From assembly GCF_026745355.1 (NCBI RefSeq), contig NC_079206.1:48403608-48467607 (forward strand): a stretch of 64,000 nucleotides of DNA, given 5' to 3'. The position numbers and the translations under genes are program-made. The notes beneath the pieces were generated by a model that made no database searches, had not been told where the DNA came from, and worked only from the letters and a program-made list of their open reading frames with translations. This DNA comes from Beta vulgaris subsp. vulgaris. Lineage: Eukaryota > Streptophyta > Magnoliopsida > Caryophyllales > Amaranthaceae. This document shows, piece by piece, positions 32,832 through 44,218 of this stretch (position 1 is the stretch's first letter; each line of letters begins with the position of its first letter).

Positions 32832-33770
32832 ATAAAAAAACAAGACAAAGAAGCCGCCTTCTCATTATGCTGCATGCAAGGGAAGGTTCAACTACCTCTA
32901 CTAAAAGATCCACCAAAACTTATTGACGACCTATTAAAGAAGAAACATAACAGAAGCAATCACTTTCTTGAAAACATACGAGGATATAATATGATGTATT
33001 CATTTACATCCATGGGTGGAAGAATTATTGCACCTACAACTCGAGGACGAGGTCCGTATAATTACAAAATTGGAGGACAGAATCATCACTTGATAGGTAG
33101 TTTGTTGCCTCCTAATGGTGCACGGCCTAAGTTTTCTCAACTTTACATATACGATACGGAGGATGAAGTTAGGAATAGAAAAACTGTTGCAAGGTACAAC
33201 ATTATTGTTGGTTTTACATAACAAGTTGTGCTTATTTGTTATAGTTGAATATTTTTGTATTTCATATTAACAATTTCGCTTATAAATGTCTTCACAGTAC
33301 CAATAAATCTGACAAGTTCGAGGATCGCTTAGTCGCACAATTACAAGATATGATAGATCAAAATAACCCTTTAGCTAAAACTTTCAGAATGGCTAGGGAT
33401 AGGTTTGCATCGGACACGTGTGATACTTTGAAATTAAGGCTTATTGGAAAACGAGAGACCGATGGAAGAACTTACAATTTGCCAACGACATCAGAAGTTG
33501 CTGCGCTTATTGTTGGAGATATTGACAGTGCTGATAAAAGAGATATAATTATAGAAACAAAGAGTGGAAAGTTACAACAAATTTCTGAGCTTCATCCTTC
33601 TTATCTGGCAATGAATATCCGCTGTTATTTCCATATGGAGAAGATGGATTTAGAACAGATATTATGCACAGAGATAAGACTCCGACTGACGGTTCGACGA
33701 GAAAAAGATTTAAACTCACTATGCGTGAGTTCTTGCATATAGGATACAAGATCGAGCTTTAGAAGCGGCC
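32832..33770 (+). pseudogene. Helitron-like N-terminal domain
   Basis: The frame at 32874-33221 contains the conserved ENIRGYNMMYSFTSMGG patch and HHLIGSLLPPNGARPKFSQL, followed by YIYDTEDEV. After an intron-like gap the frame resumes at about 33295 (RLVAQLQDMIDQNNPLAKTF) and reads to HPSYLA. It then shifts frame near 33612 (the continuation PLLFPYGEDGF is in another frame). These patches are typical of the domain that precedes the Rep nuclease in plant Helitron proteins. Confidence 0.85.
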
Positions 33771-33913
33771 ACATACTTTATCTCGCAGGTTGTTACAGCA
33801 ATTTTTAGTAGATGCCTACACAATGATTGAAGCTGAAAGGTTGTCTTTTCTTAGACACAGAGCCTTAGAGCCGCGAATGTGAAGAATTTAAGAGGGTTGT
33901 CGAAAGAGGAGAA

Positions 33914-34806
33914 ATGGAAGGAGCTTCAACTGGAAGTCGTATAGTTTTGCCGGCTTCATTCACCGGAGGGCATAACTATATGAGAGAAAACTATCAGGAT
34001 GCGATGGCTATTTGTATATGGTACGGTTATCCGGATTTATTCATAACATTTACGTGTAATCCTAAGTGGCCAGAGATCACTAGATTTGTAAAGAAAAGGG
34101 ACTTAGGCCAGAAGATAGGCCGGACATCGTATGCCGAGTTTTTAAGATGAAACTAGACCAACTGGTAAGAGATTTGAAAGATCGCAAAATATTTGGCAGT
34201 GTTAGGGCTGGTATGTAACACATATTCCTTACTTATATTATTATTATTATAGATTCCGAACTACCTATGTGTTGGTGTAGTTATGTTTTGTCTGTAATAT
34301 GACTATTAAATCCTACTTTGTTGTATTTCCAATTTTCAGTGGTATATAGTAGAATTCCAAAAGCGTGGTTTGCCGCATGCGCATATTTTGTTGTTCATGC
34401 ATCAACAAGACAAGTACCCCGTAGCTTCAGATATTGATAAGATTATTTCTGCCGAGTTGCCCGATGAAGGTGAAGATAAAGAACTATATCAAGCCGTCAC
34501 AGAGTTCATGATGCACGGTCCATGTGGCGCAGCAAACACAAATGCACCGTGTATTATTGACAAGCAATGCAGTAAGCATTTTCCAAAGAGGTTTATTGAT
34601 TCGACTAAAGTGGATGATGAAGGATATCCCGTTTACAGGCGAAGAGATAACGGGTCTATAATTGATAAGGGTGGAGTTCATCTTGACAATAGGTATGTTG
34701 TTCCATATAATGTGAATGCTACGAAATATCGAGCACATATTAATGTTGAGTGGTGTAACAGTCAAGATCAATTAAGTACTGTTCAAATATATAAACAAGG
34801 GGTATG
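33914..34806 (+). pseudogene. Helitron Rep (HUH endonuclease) domain
   Basis: 33914-34150 carries the Rep motif region LFITFTCNPKWPEI. After an apparent intron or gap at about 34215-34340 the sequence reads KRGLPHAHILLF, in which HAH (34376-34384) is the metal-binding HUH motif. Further conserved sequence (HGPCGAANTNAPC, CSKHFPKRF) follows. The catalytic tyrosine region, expected after the NVEWCN segment, is disturbed (IYKQG before a stop at 34804). The domain nicks and joins Helitron ends; this copy has broken frames. Confidence 0.85.
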
Positions 34807-34877
34807 ATTGGGTTACTGCTACGACGTACCAAGATAAACAGAAAGAAGGTGAAGGGAAAGAAATCGACGAGATAAAG

Positions 34878-37318
34878 ATGTACTATGATTGTCGATACAT
34901 TTCGGCTTGCGAGGCAATTTGGAGGATTTTTGGATTCAACATCCATTATCGAACTCCTGCTGTGGAGAGGCTAAGTTTCCATCTACCAGGAGAGCAAATT
35001 GTTTTGTTTGATGACCATGCTGATGTAGAATCCGTACTAGACAACCCCCATATCAACAATACGAAATTCCTATCTTGGATGAATGTAATGAGAAATATGA
35101 AGAAGCCATGGCGATTAGTTATGTGGAGTTTCCTACAAAATTTGTTTGGAAGCAGACATTGAGGGAGTGGACACCAAGAAATAAAGGCTTTGCAATATGT
35201 CGCATCTACCACATATCGCCAGGATCTGGTGAGAAGTTCTATCTTAGGACGTTGCTAAACTTTGTTAAAGGAGCGACGTGCTATGAAGACATTAGAACGG
35301 TTGATGGTGTAGTGTATCCTACCTTCAAGGAAGCTTGCTATGCAAGGAGATTACTTGATGATGATAAGGAATATGTTGACGCAATCACGGAAGTGAGTTT
35401 TAGAGAATCAGGGCACTACCTAAGACATTTGTTCTCCATGTTACTGTTATCGGGAGTATGTCGAAGCCGGAGGATGTTTGGCATAAGACTTGGAGGTTAC
35501 TTCTGATGACATTTTGTACAAGCAGCGCGGTATTCAGAAAAATAAAGGTACACAACTACCAACATATCCTGAAATAGTTACTATATATATTCTTAAGAAA
35601 TGTGCATATTTAGTATACGTTACTGTTGTGTAATTTTAATTTATGTTTTCGCAGACCTACAGTTAACAAACGATCAAATCGAAGCGTTTGCGTTGGCAGA
35701 GATTGAAACCATGCTCCAAAGTAATGGCAGCAGCTTGCGTAGATTTAGTGAGATGTCGTTTCCGGATGAACTAATCATGTTTGAAGGACAAAACAAGCTT
35801 ATTGCAGATGAGCTTTCTTACGACATAGAGGAAATGACGTTGGAACACGATAAATTGTTTAAGGGTCTAACTGATGAGCAGTCCATCATTTATCGCAGAG
35901 TAATGGATGTTGTGTCGAGTCAAGAAGGAGGTGTGTTTTTCGTCTACGGCTACGGAGGTACCGGAAAAACATATGTCTGGAAGACATTATGTGCCGCCGT
36001 AAGGAAGATGGGCGAAATTGTATTGCCTGTAGCTTCGAGTGGAATTGCTTCTCTCCTCCTTCCACGGGGAAGAACGGCGCATTCGAGATTTGGTATCCCT
36101 TTGAATGTAAAGAGAATTCTACATGTGCCGGAATTCGTCCTGGGTCGGATTTAGCTGATCTTCTCATCAAGACAAAACTTATTATATGGGATGAAGCGCC
36201 CATGATGCATAAGTACTGTTTCGAAGCACTTGATAGAAGTTTGAGGGACATAATGAGGTTAGTTGATAGGAGAAACATGCATTGGCCGTTTGGGGGTAAA
36301 GTTATGGTGTTTGGCGGTGATCTACGTCAGATATTACCAGTTGTACCAAAGGGAACAAGGCAAGATATCGTGTTTGCTACCGTTAATTCGTCTTACTTGT
36401 GGGATTCGTGTAAGGTCCTAATAACACTTACTCGCAATATGAGACTTCAATCAGGTTCTTTTAAATCTTCTGCTGATGAACTGCGAGAATTTTCGAAGTG
36501 GATACTAAACGTAGGAGACGGTAAGGCCGGAGGTCCTAATGATGGAGAAGCCGTAATTGAGGTTGCAAAAGATATTCTTATAGATCCAGGCCTTGATCCA
36601 ATTTCAGCAATTGTTGATAGCACATATCTAAACCTACATGAACATATTTGGGAAGCTAAATATTTCCAAGAAAGAGCAATTTTGGCCCCTACGAACGAGA
36701 TAGTCGAGATAGTCAATGATCATGTTCTATCTACCATTCACGGAGAAGAGAAAGTGTATTTGAGTTCGGACACTATAAGCAAAGAGGAGGGTAACTTCGG
36801 AGTACATGAAATGTACTCCACTGAATTCCTCAATACAATAAGATGCTCTGGTCTCCCGAATCATAGCATACGATTAAAGGTTGGTGCTCCAGTTATGCTG
36901 CTAAGGAATATTGATCAAACATATGGGTTATGTAATGGCACGAGGTTAGTCGTTAAATATTTAGGTAATCGTGTTATTGAAGCAACTGTTATATCTGGAA
37001 GTAATGTCGGAGCAAAGGTTTTATCCCAAGAATGACACTCATCCTGTCTGACTCGACTAAATTTCCTATCAGATTTCAGAGACGTCAGTTTCCTTTAATG
37101 GTTTGTTTTGCTATGACTATAAATAAAAGTCAAGGACAATCATTGTCCCATGTAGGTCTGTATCTCCGAGACCTGTTTTCAGCCATGGTCAATTTTATGT
37201 TGCCGTGTCCAGAGTTACGAGCAAAAAAGGTCTCAAGATCCTCCCCTTTGATAAAGAACACGGTGTGCGTACAACTATAACAAATGTAGTCTACAAGGAA
37301 GTGTTTGCAAACATTTAG
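34878..37318 (+). pseudogene. Helitron PIF1-type helicase region
   Basis: 34878-35506 is the linker between Rep and helicase (FGFNIHYRTPAVERLSFHLP; GFAICRIYHISPGSGE), with a shift near 35100. Helicase proper starts near 35830: Walker A GYGGTGKT (35948-35971), Walker B LIIWDEAP (about 36178-36201), then FGGDLRQILPV, LTRNMRL, LKVGAPVMLLRNID, and [15 protein letters not shown] near 37110. Frame changes occur near 36100, 37030 and 37180. The final segment ends with TAG at 37316-37318. Each piece matches the PIF1 family, which unwinds DNA during rolling-circle transposition. Confidence 0.88.
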
Positions 37319-37455
37319 TTTGAATTAAATGATTTTTCTTTTATTTGTACTTCGTGCTCATTACCACAATTACATGTAGAATTCGTGAAATTTTATTATT
37401 CGTTTTGTCTTTATTATGTGACTTACTTTACTTATGTTATAAAGCTATAAATACA

Positions 37456-37474
37456 CCCGTGCATTATGCACGGG
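37456..37474 (+). terminator. 3' terminal hairpin of the Helitron
   Basis: CCCGTGCATTATGCACGGG is a near-perfect stem, 12 bases before the CTAG end at 37483-37486. Helitrons use such a hairpin as the transposition end signal. Confidence 0.9.
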
Positions 37475-37486
37475 TCCTAAAACTAG

Positions 37487-37625
37487 TTTATACAAATATA
37501 TTAAAAGGTGTACGTGACAATGTATACATGTCACGTGGCACCCCTGTTATTCCACTGGAATGTCCAATGTACATAAGTCATGTCAATTAAAAAAAAGTAA
37601 AAATTAGCTTGCAACAAGATTTAAA
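37487..37625. repeat. Right copy of the direct repeat flanking the Helitron
   Basis: 139 bp starting exactly at the T after the Helitron CTAG end and matching 29523-29660 at all but two positions. After it the sequence diverges (TACGTGACC here, TCCAACG at the left copy). Confidence 0.9.
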
Positions 37626-37649
37626 TACGTGACCTCTTGCTATTATATA

Positions 37650-38037
37650 AAGGTGGGCATGGACCGGGCTAGCACGCAACCCGGCCCGGCCCGACACGAT
37701 CCCGCTCGAGGCCCGGCCTAGCCCGTTATCCGCTACGTGGGCTGCGGGCCTGTCACGGTCAAGAAATTTAATTTCAGGCCCGCACCAGCACGAGCCCGCG
37801 GGCTGAATGCGCCTTTCCTTTGTTTTTTAGCCTAAAAGTCAAAAACTGTCAAATATTAAAAAAAAACAACATAAAACACGGGTCAGGCCCGCAGTAGGCA
37901 CGAGCCCGGCCCATGGACAAAATCTGGAATTTTCAATCCCGGCCCGCCACTCACAGGCTCGGGCCTGGCCCGACACGCCTTTTCTCTAAGCCCACAGGCC
38001 GAGCCCGTGAAGAGGCCCGGACCCATGCCCAAGTCTA
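37650..38037. mobile_element. GC-rich fold-back element
   Basis: About 388 bp of CCCGGCC-type repeats in AT-rich surroundings. The ends are inverted: GGTGGGCATGGACCGGGC on the left, complement TTGGGCATGGGTCCGGGC on the right. The 10 bp CTATTATATA flanks it on both sides (37640-37649 and 38038-38047), consistent with a target duplication. Noncoding; superfamily undecided, Mutator-like possible from the duplication length. Confidence 0.65.
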
Positions 38038-38140
38038 CTATTATATATGACACAATTACCATCTCAACCAACTTTTAATCATGCTTTAAGTGTCCACATT
38101 ATTATATTTGTACCTTTTAAATGTTAAGTTTTCCTTAATA

Positions 38141-38485
38141 CTCCCTCCGTCCCAAACTATAGTTTCAATTTTTCTTTTTTCACGGTAATTTATGCAAGTA
38201 GAATCTACGAGGAATAGTAAATGTTTTTTTGTTTATTTAAATAAATATTGTATGAGAAAAGATGATTTTAGGAGAGAGAATGGAGAATAATTGGTAAAAG
38301 AGCATTAATTGTAACATTTTGGTTGAATAAACAAAGGAAAAAACAAAATTCAAGAAGCAAATAAACGATGGGACACGGTTTTCTTAGACAAATTATGAAA
38401 TCATGTGGAACTAAATATGGAAATGGAAACTATATTTTGGGACATCCAAAATGGAAATAAAAACTATCTTTTGGGACGGATGAAG
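38141..38485. mobile_element. Stowaway MITE
   Basis: Left end CTCCCTCCGTCCCAAACTAT and right end complement CTTCATCCGTCCCAAAAGAT. TA at 38139-38140 and 38486-38487. About 345 bp, noncoding. Confidence 0.8.
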
Positions 38486-38548
38486 TATATATTAATGTGA
38501 ATGGATAAAAAAAAATACATATCAATTCCGAAAACAGTACCAACCCGG

Positions 38549-38764
38549 AACAACGCTCGAACCCAAATACTAGTTTTACAAATTAGGCGTTACCTAAGAG
38601 ACAAGGGTGCAATTGTGAGGTTCATTCCACAAAATGGCATAAGTCACATGATTACTTCATATTTTTTCAATAATAAAACGAATCCCCAATTAAGATTTAA
38701 TAATTTAAAATTCAAAAGTTGGCCTAAATTGGACTCAAGATGATTGTTTGAGCTGGACCGGTAA
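38549..38764. repeat. Left copy of a 216/218 bp direct repeat
   Basis: Starts AACAACGCTCGAACCC and ends GAGCTGGACCGGTAA. Identical to 40092-40309 apart from a 2 bp AT difference. It contains CCCAAATACTAGT, which resembles a Helitron 3' end, so the unit may derive from the edge of an old Helitron. Confidence 0.9.
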
Positions 38765-38775
38765 CTTGGAGTTAA

Positions 38776-40084
38776 GGGTACATTAAGGAACCAAACTATC
38801 AGATTTTTCACCGTTTGGGACCTGATCTTTTTTTGTACACCGTTTGGGACCTAAAACGAGATTCTGAGCATAAATGTTAACCTTGGTTAACTTGTGGGCC
38901 CAGTTGACAATTAAAACCCCAAAAAGCTATCATTTGTTGTTTTTCCCAAAAAAAATTAAGAACTCAAGAACCCTAACCCAATTTTTTTTCTCTCTCCTCC
39001 GTTATTCTTTCTTCCCAGATCTTCCTCATTTGTTCACCAATTTCTACCAAAATTTACCACAAATTCGCTTATTTATGTTTTTTTCGAGTTAATGGGATCA
39101 TTATTTTGTGGGTTTGAACCATTTATGGTTTACGATTTCATTTTTTTTTGGGAAAAAACATCTGAAATCATTCAAATTGGAAGAAGAAGATGTTCAAACC
39201 CAAAAATCGAATTTTTCGGTTTGAATCTAGATGTTTCAAACCCAAAAATTCGTTTTTTTGGGTTTTTAGCACAAGATATGTTCAATGTGGATGAATCTCG
39301 AAGTTGGTCTTCGTCGTATGGTCTCTCTTTCTCACTCTTGAACTCTCTTTTTCTTGTGGATTTTTTTTTGGATTTGTTGTATTGTTCGAATTTTTATGTG
39401 TATGTTTGATTTTTGTGTATGATTTTTGTTGTGATTTTTTGTTGGGGTTGTTCTTATTTTCCAGTTGGAATTTTCAGATTTTTTTGGGTTTTCTTTCGAA
39501 TTGTTATAATTTTTTTGTTTGAATTTTTTTATTTTTGGGTCGTATTGTTTTGTATTGTTGTTCGAATTCTTTAGATCTTCAAGAATGGAGCAAAAAATTC
39601 GAATTTTTCTAATGGGCTTGTGATAAATGTGAATTTGGCAAATGGGTTTTTCATTTTCATTCAGAAAACTAAAAAAAAAGGATCTAATTAGTCTTGTTCA
39701 TTTGGGGTTTTAATTATCATTTTTTTTGAAGCTTTGGAGAAGATGAGAATGGAGATTGAACTTTTAATGGAGTTTATTTTTTGTGGTGTTCTTGTACTTT
39801 TTGGATATTAAGTATTATTTATTTTATCTTAATTGTTTTTTTTTTTGTGTTTGTTTGTTTTTATAGCTGTATTATAAGAACTAAAAGTTCCATAAATTCC
39901 AACGGTTACTTTTTAATTTAAATTTTGCTTTTTTTTTTGGTCTAGTTAACCTCAGTTTAGTTAACGACTTAACGTTGAGTTAACTTGCCGGATTCTTGTC
40001 ATCAGGTCCCAAAGGGTGGAAAAAAATAGTTGTAAGTCTTGAATGTGAAAAACCTGATAGTTTGAATGGTGAAAAACCTGATAA
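38776..40084. mobile_element. MULE-like non-autonomous element between the direct repeats
   Basis: A 9 bp duplication TGGAGTTAA flanks it (38767-38775 and 40085-40093). The two ends share inverted phrases such as AAACTATCAGGTTTTTCACC (near 38797-38816 and, in complement, near 40045-40065) and GTTTGGGACCTGAT, though the tips are not fully symmetrical. The T-rich interior has ORFs of low complexity only and may include a captured promoter/leader. Long TIRs and a 9 bp duplication favour Mutator-like origin. Confidence 0.55.
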
Positions 40085-40091
40085 TGGAGTT

Positions 40092-40309
40092 AACAACGCT
40101 CGAACCCAAATACTAGTTTTACAAATTAGGCGTTACCTAAGAGACAAGGGTGCAATTGTGAGGTTCATTCCACAAAATGGCATAAGTCACATGATTACTT
40201 CATATATTTTTTCAATAATAAAACGAATCCCCAATTAAGATTTAATAATTTAAAATTCAAAAGTTGGCCTAAATTGGACTCAAGATGATTGTTTGAGCTG
40301 GACCGGTAA
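40092..40309. repeat. Right copy of the 216/218 bp direct repeat
   Basis: Same unit as 38549-38764, diverging after GGTAA (GTTGACGACC here). Copy identity is about 99%, so the duplication is young relative to the surrounding decayed elements. Confidence 0.9.
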
Positions 40310-40831
40310 GTTGACGACCCTATTTTATCACTGTTCCTGTCATCCTGTGGTTTTACAGAAATTGACTTCTGCGAAACCCAAGAGATTGGAGAATCATTAA
40401 AGATTAAGATGAACTTCTTAGAATAAACCCCACGAATGCAGACATTAAATGAACCTATGAACTATGATTTTGTTCCCAAAAAAAAAACGATCACACTTCT
40501 TTTTAACCTTAGCATCAGTCACACACACACAACGGCTATATATTCTTCACAGTTAATTGTGGTCTTGGATTACAGCAAATAGCTCTATACAGCTTCGTGT
40601 TACCGGTACACCAAAAAAAAAAAAAAAAAAAGCAAAGCTTTCAAGGAAATGAGGAGGCCAGCAGCTAGTCAATGGGGGTACAATGATAAATCTTGCCGAG
40701 ACAAAGCTCGATTTGGAATCGAACACAACATGGGCTAAAGAAAACACAGCTTTTAAAATAACCTCCACCAACCTCTTGCCTCCAACTCTTGATGCACATT
40801 AACCACCTACTTGATGGGACTGGATCCATTC
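40310..40831. other. 3' flank of the MUB gene
   Basis: No independent gene. The part next to 40832 is probably the MUB 3' UTR read on the minus strand. An A run at about 40612-40631 and CA repeats near 40520 are present. A polyadenylation site was not identified. Confidence 0.4.
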
Positions 40832-43394
40832 CTACATAATGCAGCATGAGCAAACGAATTTCTTCGACTCTTCGATCTTCTTTTCTGCTCAGACAACAAC
40901 ACAACCGAAGTTAACAAGTGGGAGTATCATCCTGAAAATAGGCTCACAAGACTAATTAGAAGCTCAACAACTCTGCAGTTGAGTAGTGATTGTTAAATTG
41001 AGCATTTAAAGCATGCCAGTGGTCCAGAGACTTTGCAGTTTTTGTGTGCACATGTCACAGATCTCCAAACGCATAAGCATCCAGCAACACTAATCATAAT
41101 TCATGTTAAAACCTGAAGGATGTGTCAACTCTAAAACAATGAAAAAGGACCAAAAAAAACAAGCTTTTTCACACAAATGAGAAGTTTTTCATACAATCCA
41201 TCAGACACTTGGCATATTGTCTCTTTCCAGGGTTAAACACTCCACGTCAAACCTCATACAATCAAAAATTACAAACATTGTCTATGTAAAGACTTGAACC
41301 CATGACCTTTAGTATCGATGGAAGAGAACCTTTGCCAACAGAAGTGATATAATTGGTCTTTAATGCTAATCAAGTGTTTAAGTTACAATGACTTTTTTTT
41401 AATTGAAGTTACAATGATTAGAATGCATGAAATGAATCAAATGACTCATTCCCTTCTTTATACTAATATAATTCTACACCACTTAACAGCAAATTTAATC
41501 AAAAAACCGATTTTCTCTTGCCAAATATAGAGAAGCAACAACTTTGAGCAAAGCTTGGACCACTCACTTGTTCAGTACTAGAACAAAATTGCACTGAACA
41601 AGTTACACATTGCATTTCATGAAGGCATTTACTCCCTCCGTTTCTTACTTTTCTTGTAGGGTTCCCCATTGTGGTGTTTTTTTCCTAGAAATATTACTCT
41701 ATTTGGAGAATAAAAAGTAAGAGAGAAATACCAAAAAGTAAGAGAGAAACACTAAAAAGTAAGAGAGAAGTACTAGAAATTAAGAATCAAACTCCCTGCA
41801 TGCCAAAAGAAACAACCATTTTGCAGTCAAGCCTTGTAAATTTTGACTATCATACGGTAGGGGAAAAAATGATAATCTTTCCAAAGTATTGCTTGAGATA
41901 TACGTTTCCCATTTTAGGAGGTTTTCTATTACTTGCAACATTGACATAAATATATTCACATCATGACACCATTAGAATTCTGACAAGATAGTATATGTTT
42001 GACTCAATGTGTTTTGACCATATAAATCGAATGTGGCATATTATAATTTGGGATTGAGGTAGTAACTATTCAATTGCAAGAGTTTCTGCCATGCATATGC
42101 AATTATTGCTCCATGGTTCTTGTGTTGACTGTCTCACTATACCAATTTAGAGAGGGGGACGAAGCGGGGGAGTATGGAGGGCTAGAAAATAATCTGTATG
42201 CCCACTCCGCAGGCCCCAGATGATTAGTAGGAGAGAGATACAGAAAGAAAAACTTAATAAAGAAAAACTCTAGAAGTATATATAACTTAGAAGAGAAACT
42301 ACTAGTATTCAGCGACTGTTCATTGCTCTTCCCTCAATTCACTAACACAACTTGTGTTATTCTACGCCTTTTGGTGTAATAGAAACGATAAGCATCGGAA
42401 ATAGAAAGCTTATATGGTAACATCAATATGTACCAGAAAAAACAATACTCCAATAACAATGATAATTAAGATGGTTGAACGATGGAGTGAACTCTAAGAA
42501 GGCAATACAGATTGGATTCACACAATGTAGAATGCATTTTACAGTGTAAGACATCCTTTTGGAAGAGCATATTTAGTGGTAGTTTACTTAAGAAAAATGT
42601 ATAGCATGCAAGTAGATGACAGAGAGACAGTGATACAACACATAACTTCTGAAGGCACAACCAATCAGCCATGAAGGAGGCCAGAGGACTATCTTAAATA
42701 CTACCGTCAGAACACATAAGGAATAGTGATAGAAAATATATGTTCAATTTGGAACAAACAGACACAAACTTAACGAGGAGTAATTCATGCAGACGATCTT
42801 ATATCACAGAAAACAAACATCCTGTAACAGCTTATACCAAACAATTACAAAACTACTCAGAGAGAAGACAACTCAAGCAAGAGAGTTCAGAGTGCCTTTC
42901 AACTTAATATAATGAATTGAACAATATAAACGGAAAGTACCTGCTTTAGTCTTTGCCATAGATGGTTGTACAACAACATGCATAACCATGACTCCTCCAG
43001 TAAGCTCCCCAAAAGGTGCCCGGCACTGGCCAACAGTCTTATTGTTCTCCAATATCTTACCAAAGTTTATCAATTTGATCTCATTTGCCACCTTTGGTAT
43101 AACAGTTTTTCCTGAGGAAACATCACGCAAAAAATCATAACTATTTTCTACAGAAAGCTGAGTAGCCAACCACTAAGATTAAATACACACACACAAAAAA
43201 AAAAAAAAAAAAAACAAACGAGGGTAGAAGCACAGGACAATCACTAAATGAGGGTCTTCAGAAAAATGGAATTAGTGACTCCTAAATTGCATATATTTTC
43301 CAAATGGAGACAGTAACTTATTTTAAGATAGAAAAGCTACAGGCCTACAGTTAAAAATACAAATTTGTGCATGAGACATAATTAATTCAACTAG

Positions 43395-43452
<58 letters not shown>

Positions 43453-44218
43453 CTCAAAGTGCCAAAGAATTTAGACACTCTCACATTTCAGTCCTATAAG
43501 GAAAGACACACACACTCGTTCAAGGTATGCATCGCCTAATGCGCAAATCATTCTAGGTGTGCATATAGAGGACTAACAACATGACTAGAAGCTTCTGATG
43601 ACAATCACTAATCAAAATTGGACATCCTCAGAATCAATAGGCAGTATGCTATGAGCATCAAATGGATACCTTATGCGCCCCAACAATTCAACATTAATTA
43701 CTAATTATAACCATTCCACTTCTATTTCATACGAAACCTACAAAGTAATGCTAACAAGTAACAACCAATTAATCAGCAACCCCACTTCATTAATCCAAAA
43801 AACCTACTGAAAATATATAACCCAATATTGGCAACCCCAAAATTGGCCACTGCCACTGATAAATAACTGGATCATATTATATATGTGCATATAAGTTATA
43901 ACTAACTAACTAACTAACTCATTTTTCTCATCTATGATTCTAAACCAAAAACAACTCCAAATTCATGGACAAATTGCACACAACTTAACCATCATATTAT
44001 AACAAGAACTAAGATTAAAAGTGAACAAAAACTACCCAAAATTATGAAAGTATGAGAACATAAAATTAAAGGGGTGATTAAAACAAACCTTTGGGCCACT
44101 CGGAAACAATTCGCTCCTTCAACATCTCAATAGTTGAGGCGGATGAGTAACGAAACGGACCAATATCTGATCCATCGTATAACCGGAACTTTATATCAAC
44201 AAGATCTTCTTCCGGCAT
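40832..44218 (-). CDS. MUB: Membrane-anchored ubiquitin-fold protein (3 exons)
   Basis: Exons 44218-44089, 43111-42941 and 40884-40832 (minus strand) join in frame across GT-AG introns and encode 117 residues, the usual MUB length. The start MPEEDLVDIKFRLYDGSDIG and the central NFGKILENNKTVGQCR and GGVMVMHVVVQP patches match plant MUBs, which have a ubiquitin fold. The last exon supplies only about 17 residues (EKKIEESKKFVCSCCIM), ending in a Cys-Cys-Ile-Met CaaX box for prenylation. The protein is therefore expected at the plasma membrane, where MUBs bind and recruit E2 ubiquitin-conjugating enzymes. Introns are 977 bp and 2056 bp. I assembled exon 3 from splice phase and the CaaX signature. 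No disabling change seen. Confidence 0.93.
43400..43449. repeat. AG dinucleotide microsatellite in MUB intron 1
   Basis: About 24 uninterrupted AG repeats. On the transcribed strand this is a CT repeat. Likely length-polymorphic. Confidence 0.95.

Larger units (their letters stand above)
29661..37486 (+). mobile_element. 7.8 kb Helitron with decayed Rep/helicase
   Basis: The 3' end is clear: hairpin at 37456-37474, 12 bases, then CTAG followed by T. The body encodes a Helitron N-terminal domain, an HUH nuclease and a PIF1 helicase on the plus strand. The 5' end is taken as TCCAACGATT at 29661 because it starts with TC after an A exactly where the flanking direct repeat stops; this is inference. 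Helitrons move by rolling-circle replication. This copy is inactive because its large protein is frameshifted in several places. Confidence 0.85.

Noticed and set aside
38874..39522. Phe/Leu-rich ORFs in the MULE-like element
   Set aside because: T-rich DNA gives long hydrophobic frames; no start context or domain, and overlapping frames are open too.
41632..42065. One or two Stowaway elements in MUB intron 2 (CTCCCTCCGTTTC at 41634, GAGGTAGTA near 42056)
   Set aside because: The matching opposite ends could not be paired convincingly.
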